DNA from: an uncultured Eubacterium sp.
Lineage (GTDB): Bacteria > Bacillota > Clostridia > Peptostreptococcales > Anaerovoracaceae
NCBI GenBank assembly: GCA_900551775.1
Contig: URXI01000017.1
Location: 1 to 29,986 of the forward strand
DNA length: 29,986 bases
Reading direction: 5' to 3'
Below the pieces are notes generated by a model. It had not been told where the DNA came from. It searched no databases and saw only the letters and a list, made by a program, of their open reading frames with translations. Below, one piece after another: positions 8,359-16,341 of this stretch (position 1 is the stretch's first letter; each line of letters begins with the position of its first letter). A program made the translations under genes and the position numbers.

Positions 8359-8917
8359 CTTGCACCTCCGCAACGATCCTGCACGGCAGGCCAGTCATTC
8401 CTTCATAATTCATCGGATAGGTATGAATCAGAAACTCAGTGCCCTTTGGCAAATCCTCCAGATGGTCCATGTTCTCTATGACAAAGGTTCCGTTCTCTGC
8501 ACACTTCTGATCCGTCGGGGTGTGTTCCTTCCCCCTTCGCACCCCTGCGAAGTCGATTCCGATCATAGAAACGCCTTTCGCCAGCAGCTGCTCTATCAAG
8601 TCCATTGAAAGCTGCGGATGCTCCGTAAAGTAGGTTCTGGAACCGTATCCCTCTTTTCTCATATACCCGGAATAAAAGCAGACGAACATTTCTTTTTTTA
8701 CCAGGGACAAGTCGACCACCTCTTGGTCGATTTCTCCGTCAGCAGGGATATGACTGACATCAAAACAAATTCCTCTGCGTCTAGTATAATCTAACGGGAA
8801 TTCTTTGTCCATCACATCAAAATGGGTCCCCAGGTGGCCGACGAGCGCTTTTTTCTCATTCCCCTGGGCATCGGTTGCCATCTTGGGCGTGATCTTCAGG
8901 GTTACATCGATTAACAT
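8345..8917 (-). CDS. Cyclase family protein (kynurenine-formamidase-like metal hydrolase)
   Basis: This 190-residue protein is of the cyclase / KynB family (COG1878). It shows the metal-binding motif H-X-G-T-H-X-D as HLGTHFD near residue 29. A second conserved stretch, GIDFAGVRRG, and a C-terminal HTYPMNYEGMTGLPCRIVAE follow. Family members hydrolyse amides, for example N-formylkynurenine, with a Zn or Mn centre. The protein is slightly shorter than typical KynB (about 205-210). AGGAG precedes the ATG. It is the first gene of the operon leading to the reactivator and orr, so a lactam or amide derived from an ornithine intermediate is a possible substrate. That is speculation from position. 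Confidence 0.8.
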   Translation of the reverse strand: MLIDVTLKITPKMATDAQGNEKKALVGHLGTHFDVMDKEFPLDYTRRRGICFDVSHIPADGEIDQEVVDLSLVKKEMFVCFYSGYMRKEGYGSRTYFTEHPQLSMDLIEQLLAKGVSMIGIDFAGVRRGKEHTPTDQKCAENGTFVIENMDHLEDLPKGTEFLIHTYPMNYEGMTGLPCRIVAEVQDAYL

Positions 8918-8938
8918 GTTCCTGCTCTCCTTTCAAAT

Positions 8939-8982
8939 AATCAATTTGCACAAAGACCGGCGAGTCTCTCTGAAAATTGATT
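8939..8982 (-). repeat. Widely spaced 9-bp inverted repeat before the cyclase operon
   Basis: The arms AATCAATTT (8939-8947) and AAATTGATT (8974-8982) are exact inverted copies separated by 26 bases. They lie between the terminator of the ora operon and the start of the cyclase-family gene. One arm touches the T-rich tail of the terminator. No good sigma-A or sigma-54 promoter was found here, so an operator or an RNA structure affecting readthrough is possible. Confidence 0.4.
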
Positions 8983-9010
8983 AAAAGAGGGCGGGCTGAC
9001 TGCCCGCCCC
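8983..9010 (-). terminator. Terminator of the ord-ora operon
   Basis: GGGCGGGC and GCCCGCCC form a perfect 8-bp GC-rich stem with a 5-base loop. On the minus strand it is followed by TCTTTTAATC. It lies about 110 bases after the oraE stop. The 3' leader between them contains only minor inverted repeats. Confidence 0.85.
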
Positions 9011-9122
9011 AATTAGGCTTTTTGTTTTCTATGAAGTGATTGCTCGCTTTCGCCTGGTAAAAACGACGACTCCAGGCAAAAAGTCTGCAAAGCACTGTGG
9101 CGCAAATTACGTAAGCGCAGGA

Positions 9123-11339
9123 TTATTCTTCGCCGCGGCGTCTCTTAGCCTCTTCACAGAGGAACGTAGCTACGTCGATACCGTGGGAGTCTCTTCCGAA
9201 TCCAGCGTCGATACCAGTCTTAACAGCGTCTTCAGGGATTACCTGCGTTCCGCCGGCACAGATGATAACCTTATCTCTGATGCCTTTTTCTACTGCCAGA
9301 TCGTTGATTCTCTTCATGTTCTTGTAATGGATGTTGTCGTGAGAGATGATTGTTGAAGCAAGGATTGCATCAGCGTTCAATTCTACAGCAGCGTCAACCA
9401 GCTTCTCTACTGGAACGGAAGTGCCGAGGTAGTTTACCTTGATACCCCATTTTTCGATTCCGCCGTGCTTGATGTTGATGATCTCACGAAGTCCTACGGA
9501 GTGTTCGTCTTCACCGACAGTTCCGCAAACGACTACCATGTCATGATTCTGGAATTCATCATACAGAGTCTTGTCGTCCAGGTGGTGTGGTTCAGGTGGA
9601 ATCTCCAGGTTGGAAGGGTCTACATCGAAGGTCAGTTTGCCCTTCATTTCGATTCTAGTTCCTTCTGCTTCCTGCATCACTTCTTTACTTGTTACTACAG
9701 GTTCTTCCAGACCTAACTTCTTACCGATTTCAACAGCAGCAGCTTCCGCAGTTCTTGCATTAGCCGGGATCATCATAGTAATCATGATGGTTCCGTCTGC
9801 ACACCATTCCATTTCTGGCTTGATTGCTTCGCCATCGAGGTATTTCTTAACTTTTTCAAGTCTTACATTTACATTGTCTTCATCATCCAGTTCGTCGATG
9901 AATACGATCTTGCTTCTGTCTTCGAAAGTACATCCGCCGATCAGAGCTGCCGGATCCGCAGGATCTCCGCCGTACTGCTCTACGTTGTTATATCCAAAGT
10001 GAGCTGTTACTGGAGCCATGTAGTCTTCTTCTCTCTCGAAGATGTATCCATAGCCTACGCCGCCTTCTGGATTTCTAGCGATACCGTCGCCGTTTCTTTC
10101 CGGATATTTAGCGGAGTCAACGAAGAATCCTTCTTTGACAGCCTGGAAGTATCCGCCGACTTCGATGATTTCTTCCATGAACAGGCATGCTCTCTCTTTG
10201 ATGTCTCTGGCGTTCTCTCTCAGAGGTCCATCCTTCTTCAGCTCAACCATTTCCATCAGACCGTCCATACCGATGAGAGCCTGTTTTGCATTGTCGCAGG
10301 CTTCCATGTTATAGATGTGCCAAGGAACGTTTCTTCCTTCGTCCGGAGTGATTGTGGACTGGATGTCAGCGCTGGTCAGCTTGGAGATAAACATGTTCAT
10401 TACGTGAGTAACTGTTGCTTCTCTTACTGATGAGCAGATATATTTTGTGTTCTGCTGTGCTCTCATCTTGTATCTTCCGCAGATGTCTCTAAGAGCTACT
10501 GCATAAGGCAGATCCAGGTACATACATGGTGCCGGAGTAGCTGAAGGAGGTACTGTGGATAATGCGATGTTTTCTGGCTTGATGCCGACTTTTTCTGAGA
10601 ACAGGGAGTTGATAGCGTGCTGAACGATCAGTTCAGGCATTACCTTCCATGCTTCTCTTGCAGTTGCGTTGGCGTTATGTGCGCCGTCGATCTGCAGAAT
10701 ATCAGCCCATGCTAAGATCTTCTTTGATTCGCAAGCGTCTACGAAAGATCTTACGCAGTTGATATCTCTGTAAAGTACGTTGTACTGAGGGTCCTGGTGG
10801 GCGCCGTTGATGCCTTCTTCAGCAAACATAACAGCAACGTCAGGTCCTGCAACGCCGGATACATACGAATGGTAGTTGATTGGACGGCCAACTTCATCTT
10901 CGATGATGTCCAGAGCCTTTCTCTGTGCTCTGACCTGTTTTCTAGTTACAGGAATACCGCCGATACCCTGTGGAGTACCTTCCATCAGTCCATCGATATG
11001 GGACTGTCCCATATGTCTGATAACCATGATATGGTCTGCACCATGCCATGCTGCCATTCTCATTCTTCTGATATCGTCTTCGAATCTTCCGGAAGCGATC
11101 TCAGTTGTGATGACTGGAAGCGGCTGTGGGTCGATGTTTTCAAAGAACTTTGCAGGTGGAAGACCAACACTGTTCTTCAGAGGTTCGGAAACGTCATGGA
11201 ACTCGAAAGGTCCCATCTTCAGATTTGGAGCAGGTTTTCTCCAAACCCATCCTTTTCTTCTCGGTTCATATTTGTCGAGGTCTTTCAAGATGTTTCTAAC
11301 ATCCAATTTTTCATTTGGTTTTAAAATCATGTCTGCCAT
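9123..11339 (-). CDS. oraE: D-ornithine 4,5-aminomutase, large subunit (B12- and PLP-binding)
   Basis: This 738-residue subunit rearranges D-ornithine to (2R,4S)-2,4-diaminopentanoate using adenosylcobalamin and PLP. The N-terminal two thirds is the TIM-barrel part. The C-terminal Rossmann domain has the base-off/His-on B12 motif D-X-H-X-X-G as DEHSVG, with the cobalt-ligand histidine near residue 613. The lysine 11 residues later (IKHGG, about residue 624) corresponds to the PLP lysine of the Clostridium sticklandii enzyme (His618/Lys629 there). The B12-fold segments LGTSV and CAGGTQV follow. AAAGGAGG inside the end of oraS precedes the ATG, and only two bases separate the genes. The length is that of the known family. 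Confidence 0.97.
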   Translation of the reverse strand: MADMILKPNEKLDVRNILKDLDKYEPRRKGWVWRKPAPNLKMGPFEFHDVSEPLKNSVGLPPAKFFENIDPQPLPVITTEIASGRFEDDIRRMRMAAWHGADHIMVIRHMGQSHIDGLMEGTPQGIGGIPVTRKQVRAQRKALDIIEDEVGRPINYHSYVSGVAGPDVAVMFAEEGINGAHQDPQYNVLYRDINCVRSFVDACESKKILAWADILQIDGAHNANATAREAWKVMPELIVQHAINSLFSEKVGIKPENIALSTVPPSATPAPCMYLDLPYAVALRDICGRYKMRAQQNTKYICSSVREATVTHVMNMFISKLTSADIQSTITPDEGRNVPWHIYNMEACDNAKQALIGMDGLMEMVELKKDGPLRENARDIKERACLFMEEIIEVGGYFQAVKEGFFVDSAKYPERNGDGIARNPEGGVGYGYIFEREEDYMAPVTAHFGYNNVEQYGGDPADPAALIGGCTFEDRSKIVFIDELDDEDNVNVRLEKVKKYLDGEAIKPEMEWCADGTIMITMMIPANARTAEAAAVEIGKKLGLEEPVVTSKEVMQEAEGTRIEMKGKLTFDVDPSNLEIPPEPHHLDDKTLYDEFQNHDMVVVCGTVGEDEHSVGLREIINIKHGGIEKWGIKVNYLGTSVPVEKLVDAAVELNADAILASTIISHDNIHYKNMKRINDLAVEKGIRDKVIICAGGTQVIPEDAVKTGIDAGFGRDSHGIDVATFLCEEAKRRRGEE

Positions 11340-11341
11340 CT

Positions 11342-11704
11342 TTATTTACCTCCTTTGAACATTGCAGTTACTTCATCCCAGCATTCGCCTTTAGCCAGTA
11401 GTTCACTTGCTTCTCTGATGGAGATGTTCTTCTCTTTTGATAACTTGTATACGACATGGCCAGTTCCGTGACCCATGAGGCCTCTGTCCATGCAGCCTTC
11501 TACGATTTTCTGTGTATCTAATGAGGATACGCCCATTCTCAGCAATACTGCTCTTTCTACGGAAGGAGTGGTGTTCTTTCTTCCGAGTTCAAGAAGAGGT
11601 TCAACAACCTGTTCTGTCAGTTCCCAGAATCTGTTGTAAAGTTCTTCGTCAGAAAGATTAGCAATATGCTTTCTTCTTTCTTGGAAATCGTCTGCTCTTT
11701 TCAT
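11342..11704 (-). CDS. oraS: D-ornithine 4,5-aminomutase, small subunit
   Basis: This 120-residue protein matches OraS, the small subunit that packs on OraE and completes the aminomutase active complex. It opens MKRADDFQERRKHIANLSDE and contains the conserved middle TTPSVERAVLLRMGVSSL and GLMGHGTGHVVYKL. AAAGGAG lies six bases before the ATG. It lies immediately upstream of oraE, as in other ornithine-degrading clostridia. Confidence 0.95.
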   Translation of the reverse strand: MKRADDFQERRKHIANLSDEELYNRFWELTEQVVEPLLELGRKNTTPSVERAVLLRMGVSSLDTQKIVEGCMDRGLMGHGTGHVVYKLSKEKNISIREASELLAKGECWDEVTAMFKGGK

Positions 11705-11734
11705 TCTTTTTCTCCTTTATATCCTTTATACGTA

Positions 11735-13141
11735 TTAAAGTCCTAAAGTTTTCTTTACGAAATCTGCATTTGTCTTTGTCTCTTCAGCTAAGAACTGGAT
11801 ATCGGAATCACTCGGATTCATGATGCCGGCTCTCTTGCAAGCCTTGTTGATCAAAGATCTTCTGAAACGGTCGATGTCAGCATCTTCGCACTTGATGAAG
11901 CTTGGATCCTTAGGGAATACGATGTTTACGCCTGGCTTATCTTCTTTCTGCGGATCACCGAATTTGAACTCAATTCCGTTCTCTCTTGCGAAGGAAAGCT
12001 GTGGCTGGATGTGCTTGCCAGCTCCTGTGTATTCAGTTTCACTGATTACGAGAACTGCATCTTCAGGAAGTTCCTGTGCCAGTGAGAATGCTGCTGCAAG
12101 TGCTGTATTTCCTGCAGGTCCTCTTTCGATACCTTCCAGGTTAGCCAGCGCTTCTGTCATGTACATAACTTCGCCCTGTTTTACTGTAACGTAACGGTCC
12201 ATGTAGCGAAGAGGTCTTGCTGCTGAACGAGGAACGTCCGAGTGGTCAGGATCAGTTGCGTAAGGAACACCGAATCCAGTGTGTCCTGTTGTGCAGGATT
12301 TCTTGTTGAACTGTTCGTCAGAAGCCATATGTAATCCAGTCAGGTCGATGGAAGCGGAAACCATCTGTGTATCAACACAGCCTGCTTTCAGAAGTCCACG
12401 AGCTGTACCAGTCATCATACCGCCGCCAGCGTTTGTGCATACAACCATATCCGGATCTTTGCCGACGATTTCACGGCACTGCATTGCGATTTCATATCCC
12501 AATGTTTCAACACCTGCGATACCAAATGGTGAGTAAAGGGACGCGTTGAAGTATCCTGTGTCTTCCAAAACAGAGAGGAAGGAGTAGAATAATTCAGGTC
12601 CTACAGTCAGCTGCAGGACTTCTGCACCGTAAGCTTCGCATTTTCTTGCTTTTTCAACGATTTCTGGCTGTCCAACTCCCTTGGAGTCATAGCATTCCTG
12701 TACGATGATGCATTCCAGTCCCTGCATTGCTGCCTGGGATGCAACTGCTGCACCATAGTTACCGGAAGTTGCAGCCATAACGCCTTTATATCCTAACTTC
12801 TTAGCGTGAGCAACTGCGCAGGCAGCTCTTCTAGCCTTGAAGCTTCCAGAAGCGTTTGCGGCTTCGTCCTTTGCAAAAATTCTTGCACCATATCCCGGCT
12901 TTGCATACTTTCTGGAAAGTGCGGATAAATTTCTCAGCTCGATCAGCGGTGTGTTACCTACTGCTGTTCTGGACTGAATCTTTGCAACCTCTTCCAAAGT
13001 GTAACCAGTGGATTTCATCAGTGCTTCGTAATCGAATGCGATGGTACCGGATTCAAACTCGTTGTAGTCCAGTCCCAGTGCCTTCTTCATAATATCATTT
13101 GATCTCGCCATTACGGAATCGTAATCTTTTGCTAATGCCAT
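11735..13141 (-). CDS. ortB: 2-amino-4-oxopentanoate thiolase, beta subunit (PLP)
   Basis: This 468-residue PLP fold-type II protein (threonine synthase / cysteine synthase-like) is the large subunit of the thiolase that cleaves 2-amino-4-oxopentanoate with CoA to acetyl-CoA and alanine. The PLP lysine is K102 in NASGSFKAR. The substrate-loop ATSGNYGAAVA and the glycine-rich phosphate loop NAGGGMMTGTARG follow in the expected order. GGAGG lies 8 bases before the ATG. The ATG overlaps the ortA stop by one base (TAATG), so the two subunits are translationally coupled. Confidence 0.95.
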   Translation of the reverse strand: MALAKDYDSVMARSNDIMKKALGLDYNEFESGTIAFDYEALMKSTGYTLEEVAKIQSRTAVGNTPLIELRNLSALSRKYAKPGYGARIFAKDEAANASGSFKARRAACAVAHAKKLGYKGVMAATSGNYGAAVASQAAMQGLECIIVQECYDSKGVGQPEIVEKARKCEAYGAEVLQLTVGPELFYSFLSVLEDTGYFNASLYSPFGIAGVETLGYEIAMQCREIVGKDPDMVVCTNAGGGMMTGTARGLLKAGCVDTQMVSASIDLTGLHMASDEQFNKKSCTTGHTGFGVPYATDPDHSDVPRSAARPLRYMDRYVTVKQGEVMYMTEALANLEGIERGPAGNTALAAAFSLAQELPEDAVLVISETEYTGAGKHIQPQLSFARENGIEFKFGDPQKEDKPGVNIVFPKDPSFIKCEDADIDRFRRSLINKACKRAGIMNPSDSDIQFLAEETKTNADFVKKTLGL

Positions 13142-13440
13142 TATTTGTCACCTCCAAACATAATCTCTCTCAGCTGCTTGTCGATCTCGATGATCTCAGG
13201 GACAAATTTGCCATAGCTATGAGTATAATAAGGACCTACTTCGATCAGAGTTCCTTTTTCTACACGGTTCGCTGCAGTTACTACAGTTACTTCATCGCCA
13301 ATTTCTGCATCTTCCTGCAGAGTGCCTTTAGTCCACATTTCTAAGTCACATTTCTGTGTATCTTCAGGGATTTTAGCAGTTCTTTCTGCAGCCTTTAAAA
13401 CTACAGAGTGAATGCGCACCCAATCGCCTTTTTTTGCCAT
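13141..13440 (-). CDS. ortA: 2-amino-4-oxopentanoate thiolase, alpha subunit
   Basis: This 99-residue protein matches OrtA, the small partner of OrtB. It opens MAKKGDWVRIHSVVLKAAER and has the conserved GTLIEVGPYYTHSYGKFVPE segment. The start at 13440 has GGAGG six bases upstream, so it is preferred over a TTG at 13452. The gene overlaps ortB by one base. The 90-base gap after ord contains a hairpin. Confidence 0.93.
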   Translation of the reverse strand: MAKKGDWVRIHSVVLKAAERTAKIPEDTQKCDLEMWTKGTLQEDAEIGDEVTVVTAANRVEKGTLIEVGPYYTHSYGKFVPEIIEIDKQLREIMFGGDK

Positions 13441-13477
13441 TTCTACCTCCAATTTTTTTGTTATTCAACGCAGATTG

Positions 13478-13513
13478 TCAGGGCACCCCCAGCCTAAACC
13501 AAGCGTGCCCTGA
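13478..13513 (-). other. Intercistronic hairpin between ord and ortA
   Basis: The arms TCAGGGCAC and GTGCCCTGA are exact 9-bp inverted copies around an 18-base loop. No T-run follows on the minus strand, so this is unlikely to be a full terminator. It may protect or process the ord-ort-ora transcript and change the ratio of Ord to the downstream enzymes. Confidence 0.65.
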
Positions 13514-13530
13514 TATCTTTTATTTGTTCA

Positions 13531-14589
13531 TTATTTTACGATCTTCTTGTCTGGGCAGATTCTGTCTCTTACGTCACCCATCAAAGCTCTTGGAATAGGA
13601 AGCGTGATCATAGTGTGAAGTCCTGGTTCTGCATTGATAACCTGCGGAATCATGTTAGCACACATAGCGATTGTTCCTAAGCCGCCTTCAACTTCTGGGC
13701 TGTTAACCATGTTAACTGCTGGAGTTCCTTCGATGATGACATAGTCACCAGTCTGAACGCCAACCTGTTCAGGTTCGATCTGCTGTGGATGCTCCATACG
13801 GATTTCCATGCCGTTGTTCAGTTTCGCATCTGCTGTCATGGAAACGCCTGCGCATGATCCTGCTGCAGCAAATCCATAAGGGGATTTTCTGTCAACGTCA
13901 GTTGTGATCGGATCCATGTTCTGAGCGAATTCTTCAACAGAAAGTCCGAGACCTTCAGCCATCATGCCTACAGATTCAGCAAATCCAACGTGTCCAGCCA
14001 TTGAACCGTCAGCTTTTCTCTTCATAAATTCGTCAACGCTGATGCCGATTCCCTGTTCTTCCATTACAGCCGGTCCAAATGGTGACAGTGAGTTAACCCT
14101 TCTTGAGAGGATGTGTTTTACGTCAGTCATGCAGCCTGTCATAACTAATACTAACAGGTCCATGATGTGTCCTGGGTTGATACCAGTTCCGAGACAAGAT
14201 ACGCCGTTTGCTTTTGCGATCTTATCTAATTCTTCAGCCAGATCCGGGTTCTGTGCAGCAGGGTATGCCATCTCTTCAGCAGAAGTGATTACGTTGATGC
14301 CCTGTTCCATGATGAACTTCAGTCTAGGGAAAGCGTTCTTTGTGAAGGAGTCAGTGCAAAGGATAACGATATCAGCAGCACCTGGTTTGATTACATCTTC
14401 AGCAGCCTGAATGATAACGTCTTCTCTGTCGCCTTTTTCAGTCTTTATGTAGTCAAACATGGAAGTACCAATTTTCTTGCCTCTTCCAGCAACGCCGACA
14501 ATGTCAACACCTTTCTTCGTCAGAAGCATGTCTGCAACTCCGCCGCCCATTGCGCCAAGTCCCCAAATAATTACTTTTACATTTTCCAT
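13531..14589 (-). CDS. ord: 2,4-diaminopentanoate dehydrogenase
   Basis: This 352-residue NAD(P)-dependent dehydrogenase oxidatively deaminates 2,4-diaminopentanoate at C4 to give 2-amino-4-oxopentanoate and ammonia. The N-terminal Rossmann motif is IIWGLGAMGGGVADML. The central domain resembles dihydrodipicolinate-reductase-like proteins (LGTGINPGHIMDLLVL). AAAGGAG lies 9 bases before the ATG. It is the first gene of the ord-ortA-ortB-oraS-oraE operon and is preceded by a sigma-54 promoter and enhancer-like sites. Confidence 0.95.
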   Translation of the reverse strand: MENVKVIIWGLGAMGGGVADMLLTKKGVDIVGVAGRGKKIGTSMFDYIKTEKGDREDVIIQAAEDVIKPGAADIVILCTDSFTKNAFPRLKFIMEQGINVITSAEEMAYPAAQNPDLAEELDKIAKANGVSCLGTGINPGHIMDLLVLVMTGCMTDVKHILSRRVNSLSPFGPAVMEEQGIGISVDEFMKRKADGSMAGHVGFAESVGMMAEGLGLSVEEFAQNMDPITTDVDRKSPYGFAAAGSCAGVSMTADAKLNNGMEIRMEHPQQIEPEQVGVQTGDYVIIEGTPAVNMVNSPEVEGGLGTIAMCANMIPQVINAEPGLHTMITLPIPRALMGDVRDRICPDKKIVK

Positions 14590-14648
14590 AAGTTTTCTCT
14601 CCTTTTTACATAAAAATTAATAAACATTAACCATTAGTTTTAAATTCT

Positions 14649-14663
14649 GCGTGGCTTCCACGC
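14649..14663 (-). other. Hairpin at the 5' end of the ord transcript
   Basis: GCGTGG and CCACGC pair around a three-base loop. With the transcript start predicted near 14668, the stem begins about five bases from the 5' end. 5'-terminal hairpins of this kind commonly protect mRNA from decay. The role here is inferred. Confidence 0.6.
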
Positions 14664-14678
14664 GATGCTTATATATAA

Positions 14679-14694
14679 AGCAACATCCATGCCA
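14679..14694 (-). promoter_or_regulatory. Sigma-54 promoter of the ord-ort-ora operon
   Basis: On the minus strand the sequence reads TGGCAT-GGATG-TTGCT, a full match to TGGCAY-N5-TTGCW. The predicted start is near 14668, leaving a leader of about 80 bases before ord. Confidence 0.9.
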
Positions 14695-14764
14695 ACGCTT
14701 TTTGTGTATACAACATACTTAAATTGCCATTTTTTAATAAAAACAGAACAAATTTTAGTCCATA

Positions 14765-14793
14765 TTTTGGTAAATTTCACTAGATTACCAAAA
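14765..14793. promoter_or_regulatory. Spaced palindrome upstream of the ord promoter
   Basis: TTTTGGTAA and TTACCAAAA are exact 9-bp inverted arms separated by 11 bases. The centre lies about 110 bases upstream of the predicted ord start, in the range expected for an enhancer site or a second regulator. No other copy was noticed in the window. Confidence 0.5.
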
Positions 14794-14838
14794 AGTAATC
14801 ACATGACGATTAAGAATGATTCTCTCAGTCGAAAGCAA

Positions 14839-14879
14839 GTGCAAAATTTCGGGCATTTTATATGCAAATATTTTTGCAC
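14839..14879. promoter_or_regulatory. Tandem enhancer-like sites for the adjacent sigma-54 activator
   Basis: Site A (14862-14879) is ATGCAAAT-AT-TTTTGCAC and matches 15 of 18 positions of the palindrome that overlaps the activator's own promoter at 16336-16353. Site B (14839-14856), GTGCAAAATTTCGGGCAT, matches it at 12 of 18. The centres are 23 bases apart and lie about 180 and 200 bases upstream of the ord start. Site B starts and site A ends in a 10-bp inverted pair, AAGTGCAAAA/TTTTGCACTT, so the DNA could also fold into a hairpin after the activator gene. Confidence 0.6.
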
Positions 14880-14880
14880 T

Positions 14881-16272
14881 TTACCCCCTGATTCCATACT
14901 TTTTCAGCTTGTGCTGCAGGGTCTGCCGCTTGATCTTTAGGACTTCAGCAGTTTTCGAGATATTTCCCCCTTCGGTAATCATGACCTCACGAATGATCTC
15001 TTCCTCTAAATTAGCCAGATATTGATCCAGCGGTCCTTTCCGATCCCATTTTTCAACATCTGCACCGATGGCCTTCACCTGCATGGGCATCTGCAGCAGC
15101 TTCTCTGTCAGCACATGCTCCGTATCTGCCATAGCGACGGACTGCATGATAATATTCTCCAGTTCTCTGACATTCCCGGGGTAATCATACTCGCAGAGCC
15201 TGTCCATGGCTCCTTCTGACACCATCCAGACTTCTTTTTCAAACCGTTCGTTATGTTTAGCCAAAAGCTTTTCCGTCAAATGCGGTATGTCATCCAGCCT
15301 GCTGCGCAGCGGCGGAATGGCAATGCTGACAACGTTCAAACGATAATACAAATCCTTTCTCAGCTTCCCTTCTTCAATCAATTTCTCAGGAAATTCATTT
15401 ACTGTGGCGATGATTCGCACATCGATGGGAATATCCGTCGTCCCCCCTACACGCCGGATGTAATCTTCCTGCAGCACCCGCAGCAGCTTGCTCTGCAATT
15501 CATAAGGCATTGCACTGATTTCATCCAACAGGAGTGTGCCTCCGTTTGCCTGCTCAAACAGGCCAGCTCGATCGACTGCCCCTGTGAACCCGCCTTTTGA
15601 CGTACCGAACAAAATACCTTCCAGCAGAGATTCTGGCAGTGCTGCGCAGTTTTGAGCCAAAAACGGTTTGTTCTGTCTTCTGCTGGCGTAATGGATACTC
15701 TGGGCAAAAAGTTCTTTACCAGTTCCCGTCTCTCCATAAATAAAAACCGATGCGTTATTATCTGCGGCTCGCTTTGCTCGTTCCAAAACAGCTACAAACT
15801 GAGGATTGTTTCCTATTATATTATCAAACGTATATTGCCTGATCTTCGGCTTTACCTTGTGAGGTTCTATTTTCTTTTCCTGCAATTTCAAAATGGTATC
15901 ACTCATGGAGCGAATGTTCGTAATGTCCTTGGCAACCTCCACTGCAGCGATCGTCTGGCCCTCTTCTATGACGGGCACCGTACTATTGATAGTAGTAATC
16001 TCCTTTCCGTATAAGTTCTTGTAGGTCTGCTGCTTATTCTTTGTAGCAACATTCTTTTTCAGCGCCTGATACAGGGTACTTTCGTTCAGTTTAACGCCTG
16101 GAAAAGCTTTATGAAACTCTTTTCCCATAACGTCTTCGATGTTGATCTGTTCCATATCTGCCATGGCGTCATTGTAAAACAATCCGATTCCGTCCTGGTC
16201 TACAACATATATGCCTGCGTCGATTAATTTAATTAATTCTTCAATGATTTTCTTATATCCTTCTGCGTCCAA
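14881..16272 (-). CDS. PAS-domain sigma-54-dependent activator, likely of the ornithine operon (RocR-like)
   Basis: This 463-residue protein has a PAS sensor domain (residues about 8-115, GIYVVDQDGIGLFYNDAMAD). The AAA+ domain has Walker A GETGTGKE, Walker B LLLDEI and the sigma-54 contact loop, which here reads GGFTGA instead of the usual GAFTGA. The C-terminal Fis-type helix-turn-helix is GNISKTAEVLKIKRQTL. The layout resembles RocR of Bacillus subtilis, which senses ornithine/citrulline. The start is a TTG with GGGAGG nine bases upstream; no upstream ATG with a ribosome site was found. Its position just upstream of ord and the paired sites on both sides of the gene point to control of ord-ora and of itself. 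Confidence 0.9.
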   Translation of the reverse strand: MDAEGYKKIIEELIKLIDAGIYVVDQDGIGLFYNDAMADMEQINIEDVMGKEFHKAFPGVKLNESTLYQALKKNVATKNKQQTYKNLYGKEITTINSTVPVIEEGQTIAAVEVAKDITNIRSMSDTILKLQEKKIEPHKVKPKIRQYTFDNIIGNNPQFVAVLERAKRAADNNASVFIYGETGTGKELFAQSIHYASRRQNKPFLAQNCAALPESLLEGILFGTSKGGFTGAVDRAGLFEQANGGTLLLDEISAMPYELQSKLLRVLQEDYIRRVGGTTDIPIDVRIIATVNEFPEKLIEEGKLRKDLYYRLNVVSIAIPPLRSRLDDIPHLTEKLLAKHNERFEKEVWMVSEGAMDRLCEYDYPGNVRELENIIMQSVAMADTEHVLTEKLLQMPMQVKAIGADVEKWDRKGPLDQYLANLEEEIIREVMITEGGNISKTAEVLKIKRQTLQHKLKKYGIRG

Positions 16273-16294
16273 TCGCTTGTACCTCCCAGTCGTT

Positions 16295-16306
16295 TGTCAT
16301 GTGACA
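16295..16306. promoter_or_regulatory. Short inverted repeat in the leader of the activator gene
   Basis: TGTCA and TGACA flank two bases, just downstream of the -10 box of the activator gene. A small operator is possible, but the repeat is short enough to be chance. Confidence 0.3.
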
Positions 16307-16312
16307 CTTTCT

Positions 16313-16341
16313 ATTTTACACTATTATCTCGACTGATGCAA
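16313..16341 (-). promoter_or_regulatory. Sigma-A promoter of the ornithine activator gene
   Basis: On the minus strand TTGCAT (16341-16336), a 17-base spacer and TAAAAT (16318-16313) make a good housekeeping promoter. The -35 box lies inside the palindrome 16335-16354, so a protein bound there would block it. Confidence 0.75.

Noticed and set aside
8918..9122. Cobalamin riboswitch near the B12-dependent mutase genes
   Set aside because: No B12-box-like sequence or suitable structure was seen here or in the ord leader; only a terminator and inverted repeats.
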